Shown here: piece by piece, positions 25,998 through 33,055 of the stretch
Numbering within the stretch: position 1 is the first letter of the stretch
How the letters are laid out: each line of letters opens with the position of its first letter
From: Acidimicrobiales bacterium
Lineage (GTDB): Bacteria > Actinomycetota > Acidimicrobiia > Acidimicrobiales > MedAcidi-G1
Direction: 5' to 3'
DNA length: 64,000 nucleotides
Assembly: GCA_016845305.1 (NCBI GenBank)
Contig: JAERSW010000027.1
Coordinates: 1 to 64,000 of the forward strand
Program-made: the position numbers and the translations under genes
Notes under the pieces: generated by a model
What the model saw: only the letters and a program-made list of their open reading frames with translations
The model's database searches: none
Told to the model about the DNA's origin: nothing

Positions 25998-26900
25998 ATG
26001 ACGACCACCACCGTCCTCGACCGGGCCGCCATCGGCCCGCCCATCACCCGCCGGGGCATCTCCCTGTACCCCGTGTACCTGCCAGGCCACGCCCTGCCCC
26101 CGATCGCCACCGGACGCCAGGCCGGCCTGGTCGTCGACGAGCTGCCGGACGCCGAGGTCCCCCACCTGGTCGTCACCAACCCCACCGACCGACCGATCCT
26201 CGTCGTCGAGGGCGAGCAGTTCGTGGGCGGTCGCCAGAACCGCACGGCCAACACCAGCGTGCTGGTGCCGGCGGGCGCCAGGCTCGAGATCCCCGTGTCC
26301 TGCCTCGAGGTGGGCCGTTGGGGCGACGAGCGGGCCTTCGACCGGTCCCCCACCTTCACCCCCCGGCGGGTGCGGCGCACCAAGCAGCGCAGCGTCAACC
26401 GGTCGCTCCAGCTGACCGGCGCCCGCAGCGGCGACCAGGGAGCGGTCTGGTCGAGCATCGAGCAGGAGATGAACCACCTCCACGCCATGTCGCCGACGGG
26501 CGCGGTGGCCGACGCCGACCAGGTCTTCCAGCGCGACGACGCCCTGGCCGCCGCCGTCGACGAGTTGGTGGCCCGCGGGCCGCTGGTCGGCCAGTGCGGC
26601 GTGGTCGTGGCCCACGGCTGGCGCGCCGTGGCCGCCGAGGTGTTCGGCACCCCCGACCTCCTCGCCGCCCACTGGGGGCCGCTGGTCCGCTCGCACCTGC
26701 TCGAGAACCCGACGGCCGCCGGCGACCGGTCGGCCACCGGCGCCATGAAGCTGCTCCGTCGCTTCGCCAACGCGCCGTCGTCCCAGGCCGACGGCCTGGG
26801 CCTGGGCACCGAGCACCACGTCGACGCCGAGCGGGTGGCCGGCCACGCCCTGGCGCTGGACGACCACCTCGTCCACGCGGCCATCTTCCGCCGCGGCTGA
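25998..26900 (+). CDS. ARPP-1 domain protein (DUF6569-like)
   Basis: A 300-residue protein matching the ARPP-1 family as I remember it. The matching segments are VYLPGHALPP, VTNPTDRPILVVEGEQFVGG, QNR followed by NTSVLVPAG, and IPVSCLEVGRW (98-108). The name means ADP-ribosylglycohydrolase and rhodanese-phosphatase associated protein. The domain was proposed from genome context to take part in NAD/ADP-ribose metabolism, and no biochemical activity is known to me. Its company here, an NrtR-type regulator and a vWA protein, fits that idea. Confidence 0.75.
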   Translation: MTTTTVLDRAAIGPPITRRGISLYPVYLPGHALPPIATGRQAGLVVDELPDAEVPHLVVTNPTDRPILVVEGEQFVGGRQNRTANTSVLVPAGARLEIPVSCLEVGRWGDERAFDRSPTFTPRRVRRTKQRSVNRSLQLTGARSGDQGAVWSSIEQEMNHLHAMSPTGAVADADQVFQRDDALAAAVDELVARGPLVGQCGVVVAHGWRAVAAEVFGTPDLLAAHWGPLVRSHLLENPTAAGDRSATGAMKLLRRFANAPSSQADGLGLGTEHHVDAERVAGHALALDDHLVHAAIFRRG

Positions 26901-26961
26901 GACCCGGCCCCGGGGCTGGTCGAGGGGCCCCGCCCCCCGACCGGCGACGGGTCGCCCCCGG

Positions 26962-26967
26962 TAGCCT
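26962..26967 (+). promoter_or_regulatory. -10 element upstream of tRNA-Arg, TAGCCT
   Basis: TAGCCT lies 11 nt before the tRNA 5' end, a fitting distance for a short processed leader. Confidence 0.45.
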
Positions 26968-26978
26968 GACCCGTCCCA

Positions 26979-27053
26979 GCCCCCGTAGCTCAGCGGATAG
27001 AGCATCGGCCTCCGGAGCCGTGTGCGCAGGTTCGAGTCCTGCCGGGGGCGCCA
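26979..27053 (+). tRNA. tRNA-Arg (anticodon CCG)
   Basis: A 75-nt cloverleaf can be drawn. The acceptor stem is GCCCCCG/CGGGGGC, the D-stem GCTC/GAGC, the anticodon loop CTCCGGA with anticodon CCG, and the T-arm GCAGG-TTCGAGT-CCTGC, with discriminator G and an encoded 3' CCA. It reads the CGG codon, which should be common in this genome. The next start codon begins one base after the CCA. Confidence 0.97.
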
Positions 27054-27054
27054 C

Positions 27055-27534
27055 ATGGCCGGTCCCTCCACGCCTTCCGCCGACACGCCGCCGGCCAGCC
27101 GGGGTGAACTGGAGGCGACCTTCGCCGAGTTCGTGCGCCGGGCCGACGAGGCCGCCACGACCGGCGACTGGACCTCCTGGTCGGAGATGTTCACCGACGA
27201 CGCCCACTACGTGGAGCCCACCTACGGCGAGTTCCACGGTCGGGCGGCCATCCTCGACTGGATGTCGGCCACCATGGCCACCTCCCCGGGTGCCGACATG
27301 GTGTCGTTCCCCGTCCACTGGCACGTGGTCGACGAGCAGCGGGGGGTCGTGGTGGTCCGCTTCGGGAACCGACTCCGGGATCCCGGCGACGGCAGCGTCC
27401 ACGAACCGTGGAACCTGGCCGTCCTCACCTGGGGCGGCGACGGTCGGTGGGCCGGCGAGGAGGACGTCTACGACGTGGGACGCTTCGCCGCCGAGGCCAC
27501 GGCCTGGATGGCCGCCCGCGACGCCCACGCCTGA
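27055..27534 (+). CDS. SnoaL-like/NTF2-fold protein
   Basis: A 159-residue protein with the NTF2-like pattern: a helix EATFAEFVRRADEAATTGDW, then WSEMFTDDAHYVEPTYGEFHGRAAI and beta strands such as WHVVDEQRGVVVVRF. Such domains form steroid-isomerase-like pockets with varied functions. The only reasonable start, ATG 27055, is one base after the tRNA CCA end. There is no Shine-Dalgarno outside the tRNA, so the mRNA is probably released leaderless by tRNA 3' processing. Confidence 0.8.
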   Translation: MAGPSTPSADTPPASRGELEATFAEFVRRADEAATTGDWTSWSEMFTDDAHYVEPTYGEFHGRAAILDWMSATMATSPGADMVSFPVHWHVVDEQRGVVVVRFGNRLRDPGDGSVHEPWNLAVLTWGGDGRWAGEEDVYDVGRFAAEATAWMAARDAHA

Positions 27535-27615
27535 ACCAGACCGGCCGGTGTCCGGCAGGCCCATCCGAGGGCCGCGGCCGGACCGCCCACCGGCGTTGGA
27601 CCGAGGGGCCTGGGC

Positions 27616-27621
27616 TAGGGT
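27616..27621 (+). promoter_or_regulatory. Leaderless -10 element TAGGGT
   Basis: TAGGGT ends 8 nt before the ATG at 27630. Confidence 0.55.
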
Positions 27622-27629
27622 CGACGGGG

Positions 27630-28784
27630 ATGGCCGAGCCCCGCAAGAAGTGGTCCTTCCAGTGGAAGGAGCTCTACGACGAGGTCATCACCTCGGGCCT
27701 CTGCACCGGTTGCGCCGGCTGCGTGATCGCCTGCCCGCACGACGTCATCGGCTACGAGCACGAGCCCGGGAAGTACCGCCCCTTCCACCTCGAGGAGGAG
27801 GCCGGCACCGACGACTGCGTCCACGGCCAGAAGGGTTGCTCGTCGTGCACCCGGGCCTGCCCCCGCTTCCGGGACTGGGAGACCGAGGCCGACCAGCACC
27901 TCTTCGCCCGGGCCCGACGCCCCGACGAGATGTCCGGGATCTACAAGGACGTCCTGCTCACCCGGGCCAGCGACGCCACCGTCCACGCCCAGGGCCAGGA
28001 CGGCGGCCTGGTGTCGGCCATCCTCATCTGGTGCCTCGAGAACGGGGTCATCGACGGCGCCCTGACCAGCCACCTCGAACCCGAGGGTCCCGACGGCTCC
28101 AGCAGCTGGAAGGCCATCCCCGCGGTGGCCACCGACCGGGCCTCGGTGCTGGCCGGTGCCGGCAGCCGCTACACCTACTCGGCCAACACGCTGGCCATGC
28201 CCGAAGCCCTCGACCGGGGCCTCTCGTCGCTGGCGCTGGTGGGGATGAGCTGCCAGACGTCCATCGGCCCGGTCATGTGGCATCGCAAGGTGGGCAAGGC
28301 CGGCAAGCCGATCAAGCTCAACATCGGCCTGCTGTGCTCCAAGTCGTTCGACGACAGCATCTTCGAGGAACTCTTCTGGGCCAAGTACCGCCTCCGCAGG
28401 GAGGACATGGTCAAGATGAACATCAAGGGCGTGTTCCAGATCTGGATGCGCGACGGCGACTACCACGAGGTCAACCTCAAGGAGTGCCACGCCTGGACCC
28501 GGGAGGGCTGCAACCACTGCCCGGACTTCGCCGCCGAGCACGCCGACATCTCCACCGGCGGCATCGGCGAGAACAACGACTGGACGTTGACCATCGTCCG
28601 GACCGAGCTGGGCCGCCAGGTGATCATGCAGATGCTGGCCGAGGGCGTGATCGAGGGTCGACCGGGCGACAGCGACCCCGGCGCCATCGCGTTGATGCAC
28701 AAGCTGGCGGCCAAGAGCCGGGACCGGTGGCCCGAGTGGGCCAACCCCACGGCACGCGTCGGGCTACCCGTGAAGGCGGGATGA
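27630..28784 (+). CDS. Coenzyme F420 hydrogenase/dehydrogenase beta subunit family protein
   Basis: A 384-residue FrhB/FdhB-family iron-sulfur flavoprotein. A first cluster motif has Cys25, 28, 31 and 35 (CTGCAGCVIACP) and a second has Cys63, 70, 73 and 77. After these come the FrhB N- and C-domains, with GQDGGLVSAIL near 128 and LLCSKSF. Family members exchange electrons between F420 or ferredoxin and FAD. It stands alone without hydrogenase or formate dehydrogenase subunits, as seen for several orphan actinobacterial and archaeal homologues, so its partner is unknown. Confidence 0.88.
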   Translation: MAEPRKKWSFQWKELYDEVITSGLCTGCAGCVIACPHDVIGYEHEPGKYRPFHLEEEAGTDDCVHGQKGCSSCTRACPRFRDWETEADQHLFARARRPDEMSGIYKDVLLTRASDATVHAQGQDGGLVSAILIWCLENGVIDGALTSHLEPEGPDGSSSWKAIPAVATDRASVLAGAGSRYTYSANTLAMPEALDRGLSSLALVGMSCQTSIGPVMWHRKVGKAGKPIKLNIGLLCSKSFDDSIFEELFWAKYRLRREDMVKMNIKGVFQIWMRDGDYHEVNLKECHAWTREGCNHCPDFAAEHADISTGGIGENNDWTLTIVRTELGRQVIMQMLAEGVIEGRPGDSDPGAIALMHKLAAKSRDRWPEWANPTARVGLPVKAG

Positions 28785-28786
28785 GC

Positions 28787-28845
28787 GGCCGGAGAGCCTG
28801 AGAAAAGAGCGGGAGAGAAGAGCCGGAGAAGAGAGCCGGAGAGAC
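28787..28845 (+). repeat. Purine-rich tract between convergent genes
   Basis: About 60 nt are almost all A and G with repeats of GAGCCGGAGAG and AGAAGAG, far from the base composition around it. It separates the F420 gene from a convergent lipoprotein gene. Confidence 0.7.
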
Positions 28846-28856
28846 GGGTCGGGCCG

Positions 28857-29213
28857 TCAGCCCGAGCAGGACTCGGTGGCCTCGACGAACCAGCCGAAAT
28901 GCTCGGTCAGCATCCCCGAGGTGACCTCGTCGCGGTGCTTGTCGATGAAGTCGTCGAGCTCCTTGAACTCCTCGAAGGTCACCGCGTCCTGCACGCCGTC
29001 CAGCACGCAGCCGCAGAAGGCCTTCGCCTTCACCGCACCGAGGTCCTCGTTGGCCTCCACGCAGGCCGCCACGAACTCGCGCTCCACGAGGCCCCGGCCG
29101 CTGTCGTCGGCCTGGTCCTCCCACGACACCGGTTCGCCGGAAGCCACACAGGCGGTGGCCACGAGCGCCAGCAGCAGGATGGGCAGCAGGGATCGGGAGG
29201 AGCGTCGTATCAC
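28857..29213 (-). CDS. Small secreted lipoprotein, unknown function
   Basis: A 118-residue protein with a basic N-terminus, hydrophobic segment and lipobox (LVATAC). The mature part is acidic and has four more cysteines, including a CGC pair in AFCGCVLDGVQ and a C-terminal SCSG. I do not know a named family. The pattern FVAACVEANEDLG...FCGCVLDG...FEEFKELD suggests a small helical disulfide-bonded domain. The GTG start is supported by TAGCCT 7 nt upstream. Confidence 0.7.
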   Translation of the reverse strand: MIRRSSRSLLPILLLALVATACVASGEPVSWEDQADDSGRGLVEREFVAACVEANEDLGAVKAKAFCGCVLDGVQDAVTFEEFKELDDFIDKHRDEVTSGMLTEHFGWFVEATESCSG

Positions 29214-29220
29214 GGGCACG

Positions 29221-29226
29221 AGGCTA
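29221..29226 (-). promoter_or_regulatory. Leaderless -10 element TAGCCT
   Basis: TAGCCT on the minus strand ends 7 nt before the GTG of the lipoprotein gene, in a 29-nt spacer after the udgB-like gene. Confidence 0.55.
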
Positions 29227-29242
29227 CCGGCGGACCCGCCGG

Positions 29243-29932
29243 TCAGGCCCCGGCCGCCAGTTCCCGGGCCCGCAGCAGGACGGCGTCGAACATGGGCTCG
29301 GTGAGGCGACCGGTGAAGGTGTTCTGCTGGCTCACGTGGTACGAGCAGAGCATCGTGCGTCCCCCCTCCATGGGAGCCTCCACCCCGTGGCCGAAGGCCG
29401 GCCGGGGTGACAGGCCGAACTCGGCCGCCGCGGCCACGTACCCGATCTGGCCGAGCACGACCACCACGCGGACCCGGTCCAGGGCGGTCACCTCCCGGGT
29501 GAAGAAGGGCCGGCAGGCCACCCGTTCGTCCGGAGTGGGCTTGTTGGCCGGCGGGGCGCACTTGACCGGAGCGGTGATGAACACGTCGGTCAACGCCAGG
29601 CCGTCGTCGCGCCCCGTCGCCTCGGGCTGGTTGGCGAGGCCGACGCGGTGGAGGGCGGCGAACAGGAAGTCGCCCGACCGGTCCCCGGTGAACACCCGTC
29701 CGGTCCGGTTGGCGCCGTGGGCGGCAGGAGCCAGGCCGACCACCAGGATGCGGGCCGCCGGGTCGCCGAAGCCGGGCACGCCCCGGCCCCAGTACTCGTC
29801 GTCGCGGTAGGCGGCGCGCTTCTCAGCCGCCACCTGCTCCCGCCACGCCACCAGCCGCGGGCAGGCCCGGCAGGCGACCACCTCGTCGTGCACGTCGGCC
29901 AGCAGGCGGGCGGCGGCCGGACGTCGGGGCAT
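29243..29932 (-). CDS. Family 5 uracil-DNA glycosylase (UdgB)
   Basis: A 230-residue Fe-S uracil-DNA glycosylase that removes uracil and some other deaminated bases. Probable cluster ligands are Cys21, Cys24, Cys125 and Cys140. Motif A is GLAPAAHGANRTGR (66-79), with Ala and His in place of the family 4 acid, which marks family 5. The second motif is SYHVSQQNTFTGRLT (197-211). The ATG at 29932 has TACCCT 6 nt upstream, and this -10 overlaps that of the divergent gene. Confidence 0.92.
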   Translation of the reverse strand: MPRRPAAARLLADVHDEVVACRACPRLVAWREQVAAEKRAAYRDDEYWGRGVPGFGDPAARILVVGLAPAAHGANRTGRVFTGDRSGDFLFAALHRVGLANQPEATGRDDGLALTDVFITAPVKCAPPANKPTPDERVACRPFFTREVTALDRVRVVVVLGQIGYVAAAAEFGLSPRPAFGHGVEAPMEGGRTMLCSYHVSQQNTFTGRLTEPMFDAVLLRARELAAGA

Positions 29933-29938
29933 GCCGGC

Positions 29939-29948
29939 AGGGTAGGTT
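29939..29948. promoter_or_regulatory. Overlapping divergent -10 elements
   Basis: AGGGTAGGTT reads TAGGTT (29943-29948) on the plus strand, 9 nt before ATG 29958. On the minus strand it reads TACCCT (29944-29939), 6 nt before ATG 29932. The two -10 hexamers share the TA base pairs, so both genes cannot be opened by polymerase at once. Confidence 0.6.
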
Positions 29949-29957
29949 CGGCGCCCC

Positions 29958-30614
29958 ATGGCCCCCACGTCGGCTCGTCCCACCCTCGTGCTCTACGTCC
30001 GCCACGGACGCACCCCCACCACCGGCGCCCGCCTCCCCGGTCGGGCCCCCGGCCTCCACCTCTCCGACGAGGGCCGCGCCCAGGCCGAGGCGGTGGCCCG
30101 CTGGATGGCCGGCCCCGACGGACCGGGACCGGTGGCCGCCGTCTACGCCTCGCCCATGGAACGGACCCGGGAGACCGCCGCGCCGACGGCGAAGGCCCTC
30201 GGCCTGCGGGTCCGCACCGCAACCGGCCTGAACGAATGCGACTTCGGCGCCTGGACGGGACGACGCCTCCGGGACCTCATGCGCCTCAAGGCCTGGGCCA
30301 CGGTCCAGCGCCAGCCATCGGCCTTCCGGTTCCCCGGTGGCGAGTCGTTCGCCGAGATGCAGGCCCGGATCACCGGACAAGTGGCCGACCTGGTGGCCCG
30401 CCACCCCGGCGAGACGATCGTCTGCGTGTCGCACGCCGACACCATCAAGGCGGCCCTGGCCCAGGCCCTCGGCACCCCGCTCGACCTGTTCCAGCGCATC
30501 GTGGTCGGACCGTGTTCGGTCAGCGCCGTGCAGTACGCCACCGAGCGCCCCACCGTGCTGGCCGTCAACTCCACCGGCCACCTGGCGCGCTCGCCGTCGG
30601 CCCGGGACTCCTGA
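29958..30614 (+). CDS. MSMEG_4193 family putative phosphomutase
   Basis: A 218-residue histidine phosphatase with RHG at 15-17 and the second histidine in VSHADTIKAAL. Length and the following two genes match the actinobacterial MSMEG_4193 family (Rv2135c type). Its substrate is unknown. It is first in a conserved trio with DUF3090 and the SCO1664-type kinase-like protein. Confidence 0.88.
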   Translation: MAPTSARPTLVLYVRHGRTPTTGARLPGRAPGLHLSDEGRAQAEAVARWMAGPDGPGPVAAVYASPMERTRETAAPTAKALGLRVRTATGLNECDFGAWTGRRLRDLMRLKAWATVQRQPSAFRFPGGESFAEMQARITGQVADLVARHPGETIVCVSHADTIKAALAQALGTPLDLFQRIVVGPCSVSAVQYATERPTVLAVNSTGHLARSPSARDS

Positions 30615-30650
30615 ATGCGTGCCGGCCCGCGGGGCGGGACCCCGACTTCC

Positions 30651-30656
30651 TAGGAT
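30651..30656 (+). promoter_or_regulatory. Leaderless -10 element TAGGAT
   Basis: TAGGAT ends 8 nt before the ATG of the DUF3090 gene, so the second gene of the trio can also start its own transcript. Confidence 0.5.
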
Positions 30657-30664
30657 CCGGGGCG

Positions 30665-31165
30665 ATGGCTCGACCGGAGATCGACTGGGACGACACCGAC
30701 GGCTTCACCACCGGCACGATCGGCGACCCCGGACGGCGGGTGTTCTTCCTGCAGGCCCGTCGGGCCGAGCAGGTCGTGTCGCTGAAGGTCGAGAAGCAGC
30801 AGGTGGCCGGCCTGGCCGAGTTCCTGGACGGCCTCATGGCCGACCTGCCGCCGCTGGACGAGGACGCCGTGGCCGACGCGGCCACCGAGGCCCAGTTCGA
30901 CGACCCGGTGGAGGCCGACTGGGTGGTCGGCAGCCTCGGCGTGACCTACCAGCAGACCACCGACCGCCTGGTGCTCATCGTCGAGGAACTGCTCCGCGAC
31001 GAGGACGAGCAGCCCGCCCAGGCACGGTTCCCGATGCGCCGCGAGCTGGTGGCCGCCTTCATCCACCGGGCACGCGACCTGGTGGCCGCCGGACGGCCAC
31101 CGTGCCCGTGGTGCGCCGCCCCGCTGGAACCCACCAACGGCGACTGGTGCCCCTGTGCCAACTGA
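30665..31165 (+). CDS. DUF3090 family protein
   Basis: A 166-residue protein with the conserved start WDDTDGFTTGTIGDPGRRVFFLQAR and a C-terminal cysteine cluster CPWCAAPL...WCPC, probably a zinc ribbon. The family (TIGR03847) is found beside the MSMEG_4193 and SCO1664 families across Actinobacteria and has no known function. The stop lies in the first unit of a 15-bp repeat that also encodes the N-terminus of the next gene. The genes overlap by 11 nt. Confidence 0.9.
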   Translation: MARPEIDWDDTDGFTTGTIGDPGRRVFFLQARRAEQVVSLKVEKQQVAGLAEFLDGLMADLPPLDEDAVADAATEAQFDDPVEADWVVGSLGVTYQQTTDRLVLIVEELLRDEDEQPAQARFPMRRELVAAFIHRARDLVAAGRPPCPWCAAPLEPTNGDWCPCAN

Positions 31166-31982
31166 CGCCGCGCCAACTGACGCCGCGCCCACTGACGCCG
31201 CGCCCACTGACGCGGCGCCCACTGACGCCGCCGAGGCTCCGTCCGACCCGTTCCGGCGTCGGGACCGGGTCGACGACGACCTGGCGCTCCGGGTCCTGGC
31301 CGACGCCGAGGTGGAGCTCCTGGGTCGGATGCCGTGGACGTCCAACGCCACGTTCCTCGTCGACCTCACCCATCCCGACACCGGTGACGGACCATTGCTG
31401 CAGGGCGTCTACAAGCCGCTGCGGGGCGAACGGCCGCTGCACGACTTCCCGCCCGGCCTCCACCGTCGGGAGGCCGCGGCCTGGGAGTTGACGGCGCAGT
31501 TGGGTTGGGGGCTGGTCCCGCCGACGGTGGTCCGCGATGGCCCGTTCGGCGAGGGGTCCGTCCAGCTGTACGTACCGTGCGACTACGAGCAGCACTACTT
31601 CACGCTGCGCGACGACCCGGCCCGGGCCGACGACCTGCGGCGGCTCGCCGCCCTCGACCTGGTGGCCAACAACACCGACCGCAAGGGCGGCCACGTGCTG
31701 GCCGGCGACGACGGCGACCTGTGGGCCATCGACAACGCCCTGTGCTTCCACCACCAGTTCAAGGTCCGCACGGTGGTCTGGGACTTCGCCGGCGACCCGT
31801 TGGACGACGCCCTGGTGGCCGACCTGCGTCGCCTGGTCGACGACGGCCCGTCGGACGCCCTGGCCGGGCTGCTGGACGCCTTCGAGCGCGACGCCCTGGT
31901 GGCCCGGGCCCGTGCCCTGGCCGAGGCCGGGGAGCTGCCCGGCGACCCCAGCGGACGCCGCATCCCCTGGCCGCTGGTCTGA
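31155..31982 (+). CDS. SCO1664 family PI3/4-kinase-like protein
   Basis: A 275-residue protein whose core matches the TIGR03843 family. The segments are FLVDL...[12 protein letters not shown] (ATP-binding lysine), [16 protein letters not shown] (catalytic loop) and [10 protein letters not shown] (metal-binding Asp-Asn), as in phosphatidylinositol-kinase-like folds. The true substrate is unknown. The GTG at 31155 opens five PTDAA repeats encoded by a 15-bp tandem repeat that covers the end of DUF3090. A later start would remove this tail, and only the core from about residue 30 is conserved. Confidence 0.82.
   Translation: MPTDAAPTDAAPTDAAPTDAAPTDAAEAPSDPFRRRDRVDDDLALRVLADAEVELLGRMPWTSNATFLVDLTHPDTGDGPLLQGVYKPLRGERPLHDFPPGLHRREAAAWELTAQLGWGLVPPTVVRDGPFGEGSVQLYVPCDYEQHYFTLRDDPARADDLRRLAALDLVANNTDRKGGHVLAGDDGDLWAIDNALCFHHQFKVRTVVWDFAGDPLDDALVADLRRLVDDGPSDALAGLLDAFERDALVARARALAEAGELPGDPSGRRIPWPLV
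31158..31232 (+). repeat. Five 15-bp tandem repeats across a gene junction
   Basis: The units CCAACTGACGCCGCG (two) and CCCACTGACGCCGCG-like (three) run head to tail. In the DUF3090 frame each unit carries an in-frame TGA, giving five successive stops. In the next gene's frame each unit encodes PTDAA. Confidence 0.95.
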
Positions 31983-31996
31983 GCGGACGGCACGCC

Positions 31997-33004
31997 GTGG
32001 CCGACCTGGATCGCCTGCTGGCCGACGGCGACCTGGACGGCCTGCTGCGCCTCGTCGACGACGCCTGCGACGGCGGCGACTGGTCGACACTGGAAGGCAT
32101 CGCCACCCGGTCGCGGGCTGCGGTCGAGCGCGGCCACCAACTGTGGCCGGCCGCCGACCACGCCGAGCATCGCCTCGCCCTGCAGGCCCCGGCAGAACTG
32201 GCCGCCGCAGCCGTCCTCCGCGACGCCACCACGTTTGGCGTCGCCCCGCTGGCCGAGGTGGCCGCCTCCCGCCTGGCCTGGTCCGACCTCGAGCCGCACC
32301 TCCCGGTCGATTCCGGCGCCCTGCGGGCCGTGGTGGCCCACGAGCGGGTGGCCCGCGGCGAGGACCTGACCGGCGTCGACCTCGGCGGCGACATCGACGA
32401 CGACCCGCTCGGGCTGCCGTTGCGCCTGACGGCGTGGGAGCCCACGGCCATGACGCCCACCATCGGCCCCTACGGCGTGGACGACCCCGTCCCGCCCGCC
32501 GGAATCCTCGAGCCATCACCGGCCACGGCCGCCGGGCCGCCCGCCGGTCCCGAGGCCGAGCAGGCCCGTCGTGCCCTCCGCGACCTGGCGTCGGCGTGGA
32601 CCGACCACTCCGACGGATCGGCCACCACGGTCGCGGTGGCCGGCGGCGGGCCCGCGGCGGTGGCCGCCGTGGCCGACGGCGACATGCGGCTCAGAGAGCT
32701 GGCTCCCGACGAAGGGTTCGGCCTGATGGCCTGGCTGGGCGCGTCGGCCGGTGCCCACGGCCGCCGACGGGGCGCGGCCCGCGGCCGGTTCGAGGCCTGG
32801 TGGTGCGCCGCCGCACTCACCGGCCTCGACGATGCGGACGGCTGGCCGCCCGACGCCGACGAGCTGGGCGAGGCCGTGGCCGAGCTGCGGTGGTGGCGGT
32901 GGGACGACCGGGCACGCCCGGCCGGCTGGTTCCTGGGCCTGGCCGTCGAGGATCCCCTCGACGGCATCGCCTGGGCGCTCGCGGCGAACGACCGGGCGGT
33001 CTGA
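31997..33004 (+). CDS. Uncharacterised protein after the SCO1664 trio
   Basis: A 335-residue soluble protein that I cannot place. The N-terminal half is helical ([19 protein letters not shown], then an Ala-rich repeat-like stretch). The middle has a Pro/Ala-rich linker near 175-195. The C-terminal part has a glycine-rich segment ([18 protein letters not shown]) and a Trp-rich block ([15 protein letters not shown]). The GTG 15 nt after the kinase-like gene is the likely start. Position suggests co-transcription with the trio. Confidence 0.65.
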   Translation: MADLDRLLADGDLDGLLRLVDDACDGGDWSTLEGIATRSRAAVERGHQLWPAADHAEHRLALQAPAELAAAAVLRDATTFGVAPLAEVAASRLAWSDLEPHLPVDSGALRAVVAHERVARGEDLTGVDLGGDIDDDPLGLPLRLTAWEPTAMTPTIGPYGVDDPVPPAGILEPSPATAAGPPAGPEAEQARRALRDLASAWTDHSDGSATTVAVAGGGPAAVAAVADGDMRLRELAPDEGFGLMAWLGASAGAHGRRRGAARGRFEAWWCAAALTGLDDADGWPPDADELGEAVAELRWWRWDDRARPAGWFLGLAVEDPLDGIAWALAANDRAV

Positions 33005-33055
33005 CGGCACCACCGGCCCGGAACGGCCCCGATGTCGGTGTGGAAGGATGCCGTG

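Noticed and set aside
31158-31232. CRISPR-like short repeats
   Set aside because: Units are 15 bp, adjacent, without spacers, and encode PTDAA in a real frame.
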